A stretch of DNA of 64,000 nt from Chryseobacterium bernardetii (GTDB lineage Bacteria; Bacteroidota; Bacteroidia; Flavobacteriales; Weeksellaceae). Within the stretch, counting starts at the first letter, position 1; each line of letters starts with the position of its first letter. The stretch spans positions 620,001 through 684,000 of the forward strand of contig NZ_CP033932.1 of NCBI RefSeq assembly GCF_003815975.1, in the 5' to 3' direction. Position numbers and translations under genes: made by a program. This document shows, in pieces, positions 1 through 9,862 of the stretch. Under the pieces are notes generated by a model. It had not been told where the DNA came from. It worked only from the letters and a program-made list of their open reading frames with translations, and did not search any database.

Positions 1-1082
1 GTTGATGTTCCAGACGGCACATTTTGCATTGGTATAGTCGTCCCATTAGGTGCTGCACCGGTAGTATTGTAATAAATATCATATCCTTCTGCTGGTGTAT
101 AACCAAAAGAAGTCCAGTTAATCACTGCATTTGTAGGCGTTATTGTTCCCGTTGTGATCGTTCCGCTGGAAGGCATTGCCGGACATGTTGCCGGTGTAGC
201 AAAGGCTAATGAATTAGACCAAGTACTTTGCTCAGTTGCGCTACATCTTGCTCTCACCCATACATAATAAGTTGTTAGCGGAGTCAGAGGTCCTATAGTA
301 GCAGTAGGTGCTCCTGGCGGAACCGTTAAGTTAGGGGTAGATCCTGCTACCGGCGGTACATTTGTTGTGTTATAAAATATATCATAACCTTGTGCCGGAG
401 CCGGTACATATGCGGTCCAGTTAATTACAGCATCTGTTGCAGTAACAGTTCCTGTACTTAAAGTTCCTCCCGGCGGCATAGGTAAACATGCCGGAGGTGT
501 ACCAAAAGTCATCTGAATATTAGGTCTGTTAGCTGTAACTGTTCCTGTTTTTGTTGTAGGAGGGGTACTATCCTGCTCAATATACATATGCCCCGATGGA
601 ACATTAGAATATGTAAGCTTCGCTCCGGTAGCAAACGATCCCGAACCGCCATAGTTAGTTTCAACCAGAACCATTAAATTATCTACTCCATTATAAGTAT
701 AAGGAAGCTGTAAAGGAATAGTATACCATCCTACTGGAATAGCCCCTACAGTTCCACTATATAATAAAGTAGCTCCGGTAGTTAGAGTACTCCACGTTTG
801 TGAGGTAAGAGTTGTTGTGGTTCCTACTGGTTTTATATAAATTTTAACGGGCATACCAATATTTGAAGTTCCAGTAGAATTCCATCCAAGAGATAGAATA
901 CTTCCTGCAGTTCCAATTTCAGCGGCCGTGTAAATAGACGCAGATCGTTCAAACCCCCAACTAGCCCCTAGAGGATACTTCTGGGTTGACGTTCCGGTAC
1001 CAATTGTAATGGTTTGTGCCTGTATGGACAATCCTATGACCATACAGAGCAATGCAATGAGCACCTTAAAAGGCCGGCTCAT
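1..1082 (-). CDS. secreted fibronectin type III repeat protein, C-terminus beyond the window
   Basis: This reading frame is open from its start to the window edge, so the C-terminal part is missing. I start it at 1082, where MSRPFKVLIALL begins a typical signal peptide ending in SIQAQ; an in-frame ATG at 1106 would add eight residues. About 190 residues of a beta-rich N-terminal domain follow. Then come two tandem units of about 100 residues, each opening with C-P/L-MP-GG and holding VINWT...GYDI(F/Y)YNTT and TYYVWVRARC, which is the fibronectin III fold pattern. Proteins of this build in Flavobacteriia are usually cell-surface or secreted and often end in a T9SS sorting domain, but that end is not visible here. 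Specific function unknown. Confidence 0.8.
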   Translation of the reverse strand, partial: MSRPFKVLIALLCMVIGLSIQAQTITIGTGTSTQKYPLGASWGFERSASIYTAAEIGTAGSILSLGWNSTGTSNIGMPVKIYIKPVGTTTTLTSQTWSTLTTGATLLYSGTVGAIPVGWYTIPLQLPYTYNGVDNLMVLVETNYGGSGSFATGAKLTYSNVPSGHMYIEQDSTPPTTKTGTVTANRPNIQMTFGTPPACLPMPPGGTLSTGTVTATDAVINWTAYVPAPAQGYDIFYNTTNVPPVAGSTPNLTVPPGAPTATIGPLTPLTTYYVWVRARCSATEQSTWSNSLAFATPATCPAMPSSGTITTGTITPTNAVINWTSFGYTPAEGYDIYYNTTGAAPNGTTIPMQNVPSGTS

Positions 1083-1106
1083 TTTACAGAGTAAAAGTCC
1101 ACTCAT

Positions 1107-1740
1107 ATTTTTTAAATTTAATAATGATAACGATAATTAAAGAATTATAGTATTTCCAATTTCATGAGGTTAATTCATAATCATGAAACCTCATTCTTTA
1201 CAGAAGATCTGTAGTAAAAAAAATAATTTTATCCCATAAGCTAATATTTTAATATTTACACAAATCTAATCATTTTTTCATTATAATATATTCATTAAAA
1301 TGTTTTTTTGAAAAAGTTGAACAATATCACCCTATATGATTAAAAATAAAAAATTAAACAAAACAATACAAATCCACTACACTTTAGCTATATTATTAAT
1401 TTTTAAGGAAAATTATCATTTATAAAATACTATTACATTTTATAGTATTACATTTATTTAATCTTAACGTTAAAGAGCCATTTATATTATTATCATCAAT
1501 TTCATTTTTTTTACGATTTAATTTAACAAATCATTTATTAAAAATATTTTCACTGAAAAAACCTCGTAATATTTACGAGATCATTTTTAATGATCAAATC
1601 AATTGTGAATCTATTGTCTTATTTTATTCATGGATAACGATTTACCGCATACACAAAACAATAATCTTATAAAAACAAATAAGCCCTGGGATATTTCCCA
1701 GGGCTTATTGATATAATAAACGAGTTATTTAACAGATATT
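1107..1740. other. gene-free AT-rich stretch between two minus-strand transcription units
   Basis: No convincing reading frame is visible on either strand. The right end carries the terminator of the next gene (1681-1706). A TAGATTTG element (minus, 1268-1261) matches the Bacteroidetes -7 consensus TAnnTTTG and could drive the fibronectin-III gene with a leader of about 180 bases, but no TTG lies at the expected -33 spacing. Otherwise it is low-complexity A/T sequence with nothing else I can name. Confidence 0.5.
1681..1706 (-). terminator. intrinsic terminator after the DUF6048-like gene
   Basis: Perfect 10-bp inverted repeat AAGCCCTGGG / CCCAGGGCTT with a 6-base loop. Read on the minus strand it is followed by a T-rich run. 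It lies 35 bases past the stop codon at 1741. Confidence 0.85.
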
Positions 1741-2406
1741 CTAGAACTTATAAGCGATATTCCATGCAAATCCCATATTGAACTTTGATGAACTTTTTCC
1801 GAATCCAGGAATAATCATCGGAGAAATATTATCCTGTTTGGAAGTATAGACTAAATAACGGGGCTGTAAATTTACATCTATATAGAAATTAGACTCGAAC
1901 AGCTGCACTCTTCCTCCTAAAGTACCTTCCAGCCAGAAAGAAGACTGCGATGATGCCGGAAAAGCCACCGAAGAGCTACTTCCGCCATATCCTCTAACCG
2001 GAATAGCCATATATTCCTGGTTATAAAATGATCCGGCTACTTTTCCACCGGCATAAAATCCATTGAATTCATTTTCTCTATCCTTAGCCAGCATATAAAA
2101 TGCTCCAAGTTTAATAAAAGGACCATTTACTTTAGCATCGTAACCATTTTTCTGATATATATTTTTTTCAAAACCGGCTTCTGCAATGGCATGAACATTT
2201 TCATTAATTTTTGAGGAAACAAATCCCTGATATAGCTTTCTGTCTGAAAAAAATCCAATTCCGCCATTCAAGACATCAAACCCAACCATAAAATTCGGTT
2301 GATATTTCCAATGCTTCTTTTTTTCTTCTTCTTTTTTCCCTTCCTGAGCCCCGATTAGCACTCCAAAAAGGCTAAAAAACAAGGTAAAGATTAGTCTTGT
2401 CTTCAT
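1741..2406 (-). CDS. DUF6048-like outer-membrane beta-barrel protein
   Basis: A 221-residue protein with an N-terminal signal peptide (MKTRLIFTLFFSLFG...GAQ), a short Lys/Glu-rich segment, then alternating beta-strand pattern up to a terminal aromatic residue (IAYKF), as in BAM-assembled outer-membrane barrels. I recognise it as the DUF6048 family from its size and its position after rlmD and a DUF6452 lipoprotein, a frequent flavobacterial order. Its start lies inside the upstream gene (35-base overlap), so translation is probably coupled. Exact role unknown; a structural or transport role in the outer membrane is inference. Confidence 0.75.
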   Translation of the reverse strand: MKTRLIFTLFFSLFGVLIGAQEGKKEEEKKKHWKYQPNFMVGFDVLNGGIGFFSDRKLYQGFVSSKINENVHAIAEAGFEKNIYQKNGYDAKVNGPFIKLGAFYMLAKDRENEFNGFYAGGKVAGSFYNQEYMAIPVRGYGGSSSSVAFPASSQSSFWLEGTLGGRVQLFESNFYIDVNLQPRYLVYTSKQDNISPMIIPGFGKSSSKFNMGFAWNIAYKF

Positions 2407-2848
2407 TCAATATTTGATTTTGGCCGTTCACCACGCTTTTAACAGGATCAGCAGTTATTAATTCCGAGCTTACATTCTCATATGTTTTTTTAACACCACA
2501 TCCAGGAGACACATAGGTTGCCTTCGTGGTATATGTAACTCTTACTTTGGATTCTTTGCTTTTGGTAGAGGTTTTAAAATAGATATCTGTATAAGGAGAG
2601 TCATCTACTCTTAAAGGAATAAGTCTGGAGTCTATTTTTGCCTGCCATCCAAGATCTACCTTTCCAGAACCATAATCTACTGCTACAGACAATGAATCAA
2701 GTGTTGTTTCTTTACCTGAAGACTCTGATCTGAACGCTACCTTCATTATTGGCGTTCCTTCACCGCTTTCACAGATATCATCATCGCTTCCACAAGAAAA
2801 GAACATTCCAACCAAGCTGAGCATTATGAGAAATTTAAAATACTTCAT
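2372..2848 (-). CDS. DUF6452-like lipoprotein
   Basis: The start at 2848 gives MKYFKFLIMLSLVGMFFSCGSDDD, a lipoprotein signal with the acylated Cys near residue 19; an in-frame ATG at 2866 would add six residues in front and weaken the signal. The mature part of about 140 residues is beta-rich with a C-G-V cysteine pair-like region (SPGCGVKK) and two short charged strands. It sits 29 bases after rlmD and overlaps the DUF6048-like gene by 35 bases, so the three form one operon. The family is common in Flavobacteriia and has no assigned activity. Confidence 0.75.
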   Translation of the reverse strand: MKYFKFLIMLSLVGMFFSCGSDDDICESGEGTPIMKVAFRSESSGKETTLDSLSVAVDYGSGKVDLGWQAKIDSRLIPLRVDDSPYTDIYFKTSTKSKESKVRVTYTTKATYVSPGCGVKKTYENVSSELITADPVKSVVNGQNQILNEDKTNLYLVF

Positions 2849-2877
2849 ATTAAGATTTGAACTCAAATTTAATTAAA

Positions 2878-4284
2878 TTATTTTTTAATCAGCAACGCAA
2901 TATTTTCTACGTGATGAGTTTGAGGAAACATATCTACCGGTAAAATCTTCACTAGGGTGTAGTGTTCTTTCATCAATGCAAGATCCCTAGCCTGTGTTGC
3001 TGAGTTACAGCTTACATACACTACTTTCTCCGGAGCCAGCTTCAATATCTGTTCAACTACCTTCTGATGCATCCCGTCTCTTGGCGGGTCGGTAATTAAA
3101 ACGTCCGCTTTTGGATGGTTTTCCATAAACTCATCGTTAAAGACATTTTTCATATCTCCACAATAGAAAGTGGTATTGGTAAGGCCGTTTAATTCAGCAT
3201 GCTCAATGGCTGCATCAATTGCTTCCTGAACAGATTCTATTCCGATTACCTGTTTTGCGTTTCTTGCCACATATTGAGCAATTGTACCTGTTCCGGTATA
3301 TAAGTCATACACTACTTCATCTCCTTTCAGGTCTGCAAACTCCAGTGTTTTTCTATATAATTCCAAAGCTTGTTTGTAGTTGGTCTGAAAGAATGATTTT
3401 GGGCCGATCTTAAATTTCAGACCATCCATTTCTTCCATTAAATATCCTTCACCAAAATATACATTAATGTCCAGATCATAAATAGAGTCATTGGCTTTTG
3501 GATTAATAGCATATACCAATGTCTTAATCTGTGGAAACTTCTCTAATATGAATGCAAACAGCTTTTCTCTGGTTTCTTTTTCTTCTCTGAACAGCTGGAA
3601 CAATATCATCCATTCTCCTTTAGAATTCTGTCTCATCATTAAAGTTCTCAGGAAACCTTCATGATTTTTAACATCAAAGAAATCCAGTCCGTTTTCAACA
3701 GCATATTCTTTCACCGCCAACCTGATTGCATTGGAAGGATCTTCCTGCAGGAAACATTCTTTAAGGTCTAAAATTTTGCTCCACATTCCAGGGATATGAA
3801 ATCCTAAAGCATCTTTACTTCCGAAGTTCTCTTCAGAACTGATTTCATATTGAGTAAGCCATCTTGCATTGGAGAAAGAAAACTCCATTTTATTTCTATA
3901 AAAATACTGTTCTTCAGAACCCAGGATCGGCATAGTTTCGAAGTTTTCAATACCTCCAATTCTTTTGATATTGTTATAAACTTCTTCCTGTTTGAAATCA
4001 AGCTGCTTTTCATAGCTCATATTTTGCCATTTACATCCACCACAAGTTCCGAAGTGAATACATTTTGGTTCTGTCCTAAAAGGCGACTTCTCCAAGACTT
4101 CTACTGCTTCTCCTTCATAATACTTGGATTTAGCTTTTTTCACTCTTACATTTACACTATCTCCCGGAATTGCCCCCGAAACCAATACTGTTTTGCCATC
4201 TTCTGTTTTACCAATGGCCACCCCTTTTGCTCCCGCAGTTAACAGCTTAATATTTTCAAGAATAATATTTTTCTTCTTTCTCAT
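2878..4284 (-). CDS. rlmD: 23S rRNA (uracil-1939-C5)-methyltransferase
   Basis: SAM-dependent RNA methyltransferase that makes m5U at position 1939 of 23S rRNA. From the chosen start (MRKKKNIILENI) the protein has about 468 residues. An N-terminal TRAM domain (residues ~1-60, GVAIGKTEDGKTVLVSGAIPGD) is followed by the Fe-S cysteines C75, C81, C84 (CIHFGTCGGC) and probably C178. The Rossmann part holds YDLYTGTGTIAQ, and the catalytic Cys is in VVYVSCN (about C426). The start at 4344 is unlikely because a -7 promoter box lies at 4341-4334; 4311 is a possible alternative. First gene of the operon with the DUF6452 and DUF6048 genes. Confidence 0.92.
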   Translation of the reverse strand: MRKKKNIILENIKLLTAGAKGVAIGKTEDGKTVLVSGAIPGDSVNVRVKKAKSKYYEGEAVEVLEKSPFRTEPKCIHFGTCGGCKWQNMSYEKQLDFKQEEVYNNIKRIGGIENFETMPILGSEEQYFYRNKMEFSFSNARWLTQYEISSEENFGSKDALGFHIPGMWSKILDLKECFLQEDPSNAIRLAVKEYAVENGLDFFDVKNHEGFLRTLMMRQNSKGEWMILFQLFREEKETREKLFAFILEKFPQIKTLVYAINPKANDSIYDLDINVYFGEGYLMEEMDGLKFKIGPKSFFQTNYKQALELYRKTLEFADLKGDEVVYDLYTGTGTIAQYVARNAKQVIGIESVQEAIDAAIEHAELNGLTNTTFYCGDMKNVFNDEFMENHPKADVLITDPPRDGMHQKVVEQILKLAPEKVVYVSCNSATQARDLALMKEHYTLVKILPVDMFPQTHHVENIALLIKK

Positions 4285-4333
4285 TCCTCTAATTCTATTT
4301 TTTCTATGCATGAAACCCTTCAGTTTCATCTTG

Positions 4334-4341
4334 CAAAAATA
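4334..4341 (-). promoter_or_regulatory. -7 box (TATTTTTG) upstream of rlmD
   Basis: Matches the Bacteroidetes TAnnTTTG consensus on the minus strand. It lies just past the terminator of the TlpA-like gene and about 50 bases before the chosen start, and it argues against the in-frame ATG at 4344. No TTG at proper -33 spacing was found. Confidence 0.45.
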
Positions 4342-4351
4342 CAATAAAAAA

Positions 4352-4373
4352 AACCTTATCCGAAGATAAGGTT
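4352..4373 (-). terminator. intrinsic terminator of the TlpA-like gene
   Basis: Perfect 9-bp stem AACCTTATC / GATAAGGTT with a 4-base loop, followed on the minus strand by a run of T. It is 20 bases after the stop codon at 4394 and separates that gene from rlmD. Confidence 0.85.
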
Positions 4374-4393
4374 CTGATCTATATTAAAGTTTA

Positions 4394-5923
4394 TTATTTT
4401 ACAGGTGCCGGCTGAGGGTTTGTCTGCTGAGGTGCAGCAGGATCAACCTGTAATTGCGGCTGCATTTGTGCATTCGGATCTACTTTTGGAGCTGAAAGCC
4501 CTGTTAGCTTGTCCAGAATGGTTACCAATTCCTGCTCACCAAGATTTACAAATGATCTGCTGGCAATCTTACCGTCTTTATCAATGATTACAAAGCAAGG
4601 TAATTTAAATCCGTATACACCATATTTTTTAGCAATATCAGACTCCATCCCTTTTTCTCCGTATACATTTACTCCCTGCACACCTTTTAATAACGAATTG
4701 CTTGTTTTGATAAACTGATCTTTTGTATCATCTACGTTTACAAAAACAAAGTTCATTTTAGATTTGTAGAAGTTAACAACTTCTTTTAAAACCGGTACAG
4801 TAGCTTCACTGATATAAGGATTCCATGAAGCGTAGAAGAATAACATATAAGGTTTTCCTTTGTTTTCAGAAAGCTTGTATGCTTTTCCGTCCTGTTTCAC
4901 TAAAGCTGCTTCCGGAGCAACTTCTCCAATTTTAAGTCCTGTAATAGCCATCTGCATTTTTAACAGGTCACTTTTAATGGTAGCATCTTTAATATCTGTA
5001 TCAATCAGTTTTTTGATTTTGTCAATATTAGCCGTTGGAGAGGTTGGATGAATGTCTGCCTGAGCCATTACAAATGCCAAAAGATAATCTTTTGCAGTTT
5101 GTGAGATATCTTTTTTAGTACTCAGATATTTAGCAAACATTTCTGAGGTAGTAATCCCGGTTTTATTTTTACTGTTTGCTTCCGCATATTTCTGGAAATC
5201 AGGAGTCATTTTTACAAGAAGATACTGTCTGTAAAGTGGAATCGTTTTTACCATTGCCTCTTTGTCATTATCCAGTTTAGCTTCATAATCTTTTAAAGCT
5301 TTGGAAGCTTTATAAGATGGGTTACCAGCCATTGCACCATGAGACATTTCATAATTGGCAAGAAGGTTAAGAATAGTTACCTTAACGTCGTTTTTCTTCC
5401 ACTCTAAAAGAGCTTTACTAGGATTATTTTTAGCAGCAAGATCATCAACATTCTTATTGATATCTGCTTCTACTTTCTGCATTCCTTTAACAAATGCAGC
5501 TTCATCCCCTGCCATTAACTGTCTTAAGTCAATCTTATTACCATATTCTCCTAAAAACTTCTGGGTTGCAGCAAGGAAATCGTTATTTTTTTTAGCATCT
5601 CCTGTAATTACATATTCGTTAGGGAATGTCATTGCATTTCCGGAGATATTTACTTTTTGTCCTCCTTCAAGGTAGATCAGGTTTTGCTTGTTAGCATAAT
5701 TGATAACATACATCCCGTCTTTAGGAGCTTCAAAACTCCCTGAAAAGTTGCCATCTTTATCAAGACCGATATTAATTAAAGGCAATGTTCCTACTCCGGA
5801 AGCTTCTACAAATTCGATTCTTTCTAATGGTGAGCTTCCTGTAATTTTTCCTTTTACTTCTACTTTTTTTGAACAAGACATCACGAAAATCGCGATGATA
5901 AACAATAAAAGATATTTTTTCAT
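4394..5923 (-). CDS. TlpA-like thioredoxin-fold lipoprotein without the CxxC motif
   Basis: A 509-residue lipoprotein (MKKYLLLFIIAIFVMSCSKK, acyl-Cys at 17). An N-terminal beta domain (~20-110, VKGKITGSSPLERIEF) looks like DUF4369, a long helical middle follows (~110-330), then a thioredoxin fold (~335-475) and a Pro/Gln-rich tail. The fold is recognisable from GEVAPEAAL, FFYASW, FVFVNVDD and YGVYGFKLPCFVIIDKDG. At the place of WCxxC the sequence reads WNPYI (about residue 365), so both redox cysteines are absent. A thiol-disulfide exchange role is therefore unlikely; a binding or scaffold role in the periplasm is inference. A TATTTTTG -7 box lies at 5950-5943. Confidence 0.85.
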   Translation of the reverse strand: MKKYLLLFIIAIFVMSCSKKVEVKGKITGSSPLERIEFVEASGVGTLPLINIGLDKDGNFSGSFEAPKDGMYVINYANKQNLIYLEGGQKVNISGNAMTFPNEYVITGDAKKNNDFLAATQKFLGEYGNKIDLRQLMAGDEAAFVKGMQKVEADINKNVDDLAAKNNPSKALLEWKKNDVKVTILNLLANYEMSHGAMAGNPSYKASKALKDYEAKLDNDKEAMVKTIPLYRQYLLVKMTPDFQKYAEANSKNKTGITTSEMFAKYLSTKKDISQTAKDYLLAFVMAQADIHPTSPTANIDKIKKLIDTDIKDATIKSDLLKMQMAITGLKIGEVAPEAALVKQDGKAYKLSENKGKPYMLFFYASWNPYISEATVPVLKEVVNFYKSKMNFVFVNVDDTKDQFIKTSNSLLKGVQGVNVYGEKGMESDIAKKYGVYGFKLPCFVIIDKDGKIASRSFVNLGEQELVTILDKLTGLSAPKVDPNAQMQPQLQVDPAAPQQTNPQPAPVK

Positions 5924-6233
5924 TTCAATTTTTAATATTACACAAAAATACGCTTTTTAGGGCATGTTAATTCACACGGATAATTTTTTTTAAAAATTTT
6001 ATTACCATCAGTTAAAAGGGATGTTCCAATTACTTTCTTTATCAATTTTATAATGGTAAAAAACTGCAGAATGCTATACTTTTATATCATACAACTGCAC
6101 TCCAAATATATACTTATTCGTCAAAGTAAACCTACAGTCTCCTGATAAGTTAACAAACTTTAACAGCTAAAAGGTTTATATAAAAAAAATCGCCCCCGGA
6201 ACGAGGGCGATTTTTAAGTATTTTGAATCAATT
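5924..6233. other. intergenic region between the sdh operon and the TlpA-like gene
   Basis: Holds the -7 box of the TlpA-like gene (5950-5943) on the left and the sdh terminator (6186-6214) on the right. The middle, about 5960-6180, is AT-rich with no gene or repeat that I can support. Confidence 0.5.
6186..6214 (-). terminator. intrinsic terminator of the sdh operon
   Basis: GC-rich stem built from AAATCGCCC and GGGCGATTT around a short loop, followed on the minus strand by a run of eight T. It begins 20 bases after the sdhB stop codon. Confidence 0.9.
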
Positions 6234-7001
6234 CTATCCTTGATCTACAAGAGCAGACATGTATTCTCTGTTCATTCTTGCGATATTCTCAAGAGAAATA
6301 CCTTTAGGACACTCAACTTCGCAAGCACCAGTATTTGAACAGTTTCCGAAACCTTCTTCGTCCATCGCTTTTACCATGTTCAGAACTCTTCTCTTAGCTT
6401 CTACTCTACCTTGAGGAAGTAATGCATATTGAGAAACTTTTGCTCCTACGAATAGCATGGCTGATCCGTTTTTACATGTAGCTACACAAGCTCCACATCC
6501 GATACAGGCAGCGGCATCCATAGCTCTGTCTGCATCTTCTTTAGGAACAGGAATCGCATTAGCATCCAATGTATTACCGGAAGTGTTTACAGAAATGAAA
6601 CCACCTGCTGCCATTACTCTGTCGAATGCACTTCTGTCTACCATTAGGTCTTTAATAACAGGGAAAGCTGCACTTCTCCAAGGTTCAATAACGATAGTTT
6701 CTCCATCTTTGAACATTCTCATGTGAAGCTGACAGGTAGTAATACCTGTATCAGGACCATGAGCTCTACCATTGATGTAAAGAGAACACATACCGCAGAT
6801 CCCTTCACGACAGTCGTGATCGAAAGCGATAGGTTCTTTACCTTCGTTAATTAAATTTTCGTTCAGGATATCCAGCATCTCCAGAAATGAAGAGTCTGTA
6901 GATACATCTGATATTTTATAGGTCTCAAACTGACCTTTAGATTTATTATTTTTTTGTCTCCAAATTTTCAGCGTAAGATGTAAGCCTTTTTTTGCACTCA
7001 T
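6234..7001 (-). CDS. sdhB: succinate dehydrogenase / fumarate reductase iron-sulfur subunit
   Basis: Electron-transfer subunit of complex II, carrying electrons from the flavin to quinone. The 255 residues show the [2Fe-2S] ferredoxin domain with [11 protein letters not shown] and a later GITTC, then the [4Fe-4S] and [3Fe-4S] motifs [14 protein letters not shown] and [14 protein letters not shown]. Length is normal for the Bacteroidetes B-type enzyme. Last gene of sdhC-sdhA-sdhB, 24 bases after sdhA, followed by a strong terminator. Confidence 0.96.
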   Translation of the reverse strand: MSAKKGLHLTLKIWRQKNNKSKGQFETYKISDVSTDSSFLEMLDILNENLINEGKEPIAFDHDCREGICGMCSLYINGRAHGPDTGITTCQLHMRMFKDGETIVIEPWRSAAFPVIKDLMVDRSAFDRVMAAGGFISVNTSGNTLDANAIPVPKEDADRAMDAAACIGCGACVATCKNGSAMLFVGAKVSQYALLPQGRVEAKRRVLNMVKAMDEEGFGNCSNTGACEVECPKGISLENIARMNREYMSALVDQG

Positions 7002-7025
7002 AATGTTATATTTATAGGTTGGAGA

Positions 7026-9038
7026 TTATTTGTAACTTCTAGTTTTAACCTCGATGTTCTCGTAGATCAGTTCTTCTTTATGCAACACTTCTGCGTTGAT
7101 ATCCGGTCCCTGATATTCCCAAGCTCCAACGTATTTGAAGTTTACGTCGTCTCTTTCCGCCTCTCCATCAGGAGTTGCGTGATCCCAACGGAAGTGACCA
7201 CCACAAGATTCTTCTCTGTTTAGCGCATCGATAGCCATTAATTGTCCTAATTCAAGGAAGTCTGCTACTCTGAATGCTTTTTCAAGCTCAGTGTTCATTC
7301 CTTCTCCTTCACCAGGAACTTTTACGTTTTTCCAGAAGTCGTTTCTTACTTCTTCAATTTCTTTGATTGCTTCTTTCAACCCTTCAGGAGTTCTTCCCAT
7401 TCCTACTTTATTCCACATAATGTGTCCCAGTTTCTTGTGGAAGTAGTCTACTGAATGCGTTCCCTTATTATTAATGAAGAAATCAACTTTATCTTTAATT
7501 CCTTTTTCAGCTTCGTCAAACGCTCCTGAATTAGTAGGAATTGCTCCTGTTCTGATATCTGCAGAAAGGTAATCTGCAATAGTATAAGGAAGTACGAAAT
7601 ATCCGTCTGCAAGACCTTGCATCAATGCAGATGCTCCAAGTCTGTTAGCTCCGTGATCAGAGAAGTTAGCTTCACCAATTACAAAACATCCAGGAATTGT
7701 AGACTGAAGGTTATAATCAACCCATACACCACCCATTGTATAGTGAACTGCAGGATAAATCTTCATTGGAGTTTTGTAAGGATCATCAGCCGTAATTTTC
7801 TCGTACATTACGAATAAGTTACCGTATTTCTCTTCAACCCAGCTCTTACCAAGGTCATAGATCTGCTGATCCGTAGGATTATGAATATGTTTTTCGATAG
7901 CGGCCTCTCTACCTTTTTTCATGATCTCTGTAGAGAAATCAAGGTATACACCTTCCTTAGTATCGTTATTTTCGATTCCGAATCCGGCATCACATCTTTC
8001 TTTAGCTGCTCTTGAAGCAACGTCTCTTGGTACAAGGTTACCGAATGCAGGATATCTTCTTTCTAAGTAGTAATCTCTATCTTCTTCTTTAATATTTTCA
8101 GGTCTTAATTTCCCTTCTCTGATAGCCACTGAATCTTCAATCTTTTTAGGAACCCAGATTCTTCCGGAGTTTCTTAATGATTCAGACATCAAAGTTAATT
8201 TAGACTGCTGAGTTCCGTGAACCGGAATACAAGTCGGGTGAATCTGTACATAACAAGGGTTTGCAAAGTAAGCTCCTTTTTTATGGATTTTCCAGGCTGC
8301 AGAAACATTTGATCCCATCGCGTTGGTAGAAAGGAAATAAACGTTTCCGTATCCTCCAGATGCAATCACAACAGCGTGTGCAGAGTGTCTTTCAATTTCA
8401 CCCGTCACAAGGTTTCTTGCAATAATCCCTCTTGCTTTTCCATCAACAATTACAAGATCCATCATTTCATGACGGTTGTACATTTTAATTCTACCTTTAC
8501 CGATCTGACGACTCATTGCAGAATATGCACCTAATAATAACTGCTGTCCTGTTTGTCCTTTTGCGTAGAATGTTCTTTTTACCTGAACTCCTCCAAATGA
8601 ACGGTTATCCAGCTGACCTCCGTATTCTCTTCCGAAAGGAACACCTTGTGCTACACACTGGTCAATAATATTGGCAGAAACTTCCGCTAATCTGTAAACG
8701 TTAGCTTCTCTTGCTCTATAATCACCACCTTTGATGGTATCATAGAATAATCTGTATGTAGAGTCACCGTCTCCCTGGTAATTCTTAGCTGCATTGATCC
8801 CTCCCTGAGCTGCAATAGAGTGTGCTCTTCTTGGAGAATCCTGATAGCAGAATGCTTTTACATTATACCCCTGCTCTGCTAAAGTAGCTGCAGCAGAACC
8901 TCCTGCTAAACCTGTACCTACAACAATAATATCAATCTTATCTCTGTTGTTTGGTGCAACAAGGTTCATATGGTCTTTATGATTTTTCCATTTATCCTTT
9001 AAAGGACCTGCTGGAATTTTTGAATCTAACTTACTCAT
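7026..9038 (-). CDS. sdhA: succinate dehydrogenase / fumarate reductase flavoprotein subunit
   Basis: Catalytic subunit that interconverts succinate and fumarate. The 670 residues begin with an FAD-binding Rossmann motif ([19 protein letters not shown], residues ~40-58), and the His that covalently holds FAD lies in [11 protein letters not shown]. The capping and active-site segment includes HPTCIPVHG and the C-terminal FAD site [13 protein letters not shown]. The length and a single cytochrome b partner fit the type B enzyme of Bacteroidetes. It lies 15 bases after sdhC and 24 before sdhB, one operon. Confidence 0.96.
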   Translation of the reverse strand: MSKLDSKIPAGPLKDKWKNHKDHMNLVAPNNRDKIDIIVVGTGLAGGSAAATLAEQGYNVKAFCYQDSPRRAHSIAAQGGINAAKNYQGDGDSTYRLFYDTIKGGDYRAREANVYRLAEVSANIIDQCVAQGVPFGREYGGQLDNRSFGGVQVKRTFYAKGQTGQQLLLGAYSAMSRQIGKGRIKMYNRHEMMDLVIVDGKARGIIARNLVTGEIERHSAHAVVIASGGYGNVYFLSTNAMGSNVSAAWKIHKKGAYFANPCYVQIHPTCIPVHGTQQSKLTLMSESLRNSGRIWVPKKIEDSVAIREGKLRPENIKEEDRDYYLERRYPAFGNLVPRDVASRAAKERCDAGFGIENNDTKEGVYLDFSTEIMKKGREAAIEKHIHNPTDQQIYDLGKSWVEEKYGNLFVMYEKITADDPYKTPMKIYPAVHYTMGGVWVDYNLQSTIPGCFVIGEANFSDHGANRLGASALMQGLADGYFVLPYTIADYLSADIRTGAIPTNSGAFDEAEKGIKDKVDFFINNKGTHSVDYFHKKLGHIMWNKVGMGRTPEGLKEAIKEIEEVRNDFWKNVKVPGEGEGMNTELEKAFRVADFLELGQLMAIDALNREESCGGHFRWDHATPDGEAERDDVNFKYVGAWEYQGPDINAEVLHKEELIYENIEVKTRSYK

Positions 9039-9053
9039 ATTAGTATATTGATA

Positions 9054-9716
9054 TTATTGAGTTATAAAATGAAAAATTGCGATGAAGATAAATCCTGCAG
9101 GAATAAGGATAGAATACCATTTTCCGAAAGCTTTGATCACCGGCGTATATTTTGGATGTCTTGCTCCGATAGACTGGAATGAAGACTGGAATCCGTGAGC
9201 TAGGTGTAATCCCAGCAATACAAAAGAGATTACATATAAAGCAACTCTCCAAAGGTCAGCAAACTTCTCATGAAGTTCCGGCCAGAAACGTTCTGAATCA
9301 GGAGCAATCCCCTGTACATACTTGTAACTGATTTCGTGTAACCAGAAATCATATAAGTGTAGCGCCAGGAAAGCCAATACAACTGCTCCGGAAATAATCA
9401 TATTTCTGGACATCCATGAAGAATTCACAGAAGCGTTGTTAGATGCATACTTTACTGGACGCGCTTTATTATTCTTGATCTCCAATACAAATCCCATCAG
9501 GAAATGGAATATTACTGCAAAACCAAGAATAGGCTGCATTAAGAACTGCACAAAAGGATTATAGCCCATAAACTCAGATGCTGTATTAAAAGCATCCCTG
9601 TTCAGAACTGATAACAAATTGGTTGTCAAATGCAGTATAAGAAAAATCAGCAAAAACAGAGCTGATAATGCCATAGCGTATTTTCTACCTATCGTAGAAC
9701 TCGTTAAACCTGCCAT
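9054..9716 (-). CDS. sdhC: succinate dehydrogenase cytochrome b subunit
   Basis: Membrane anchor of complex II, about 220 residues with five hydrophobic segments, as in the single-subunit type B (two-heme) anchors. Candidate heme-ligand histidines lie in LILHLTTNLL, AVIFHFLMGF, ALHLYDFWLH and LGLHLAHGFQ. It is first in sdhC-sdhA-sdhB. A TAATTTTG -7 box (9748-9741) lies 25 bases upstream of the start, without a clear -33 TTG. Confidence 0.94.
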   Translation of the reverse strand: MAGLTSSTIGRKYAMALSALFLLIFLILHLTTNLLSVLNRDAFNTASEFMGYNPFVQFLMQPILGFAVIFHFLMGFVLEIKNNKARPVKYASNNASVNSSWMSRNMIISGAVVLAFLALHLYDFWLHEISYKYVQGIAPDSERFWPELHEKFADLWRVALYVISFVLLGLHLAHGFQSSFQSIGARHPKYTPVIKAFGKWYSILIPAGFIFIAIFHFITQ

Positions 9717-9862
9717 ATAAGTTTAAATTTGAATTTCCCACAAAATTAAGAAATGTTAACAATATCGAAAAGTGAGAAATCTCACAATTAGACAGTTTGT
9801 AATCTTTCTAAATAAGAGCTTAATACGTTATAAATAAAGGAAAATGAAAAAATCAAAAATCC

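Noticed and set aside
24..209. 61-codon plus-strand frame near the left edge
   Set aside because: It lies on the opposite strand of the fibronectin-III gene, is Cys/Arg-rich by base composition and has no start context.
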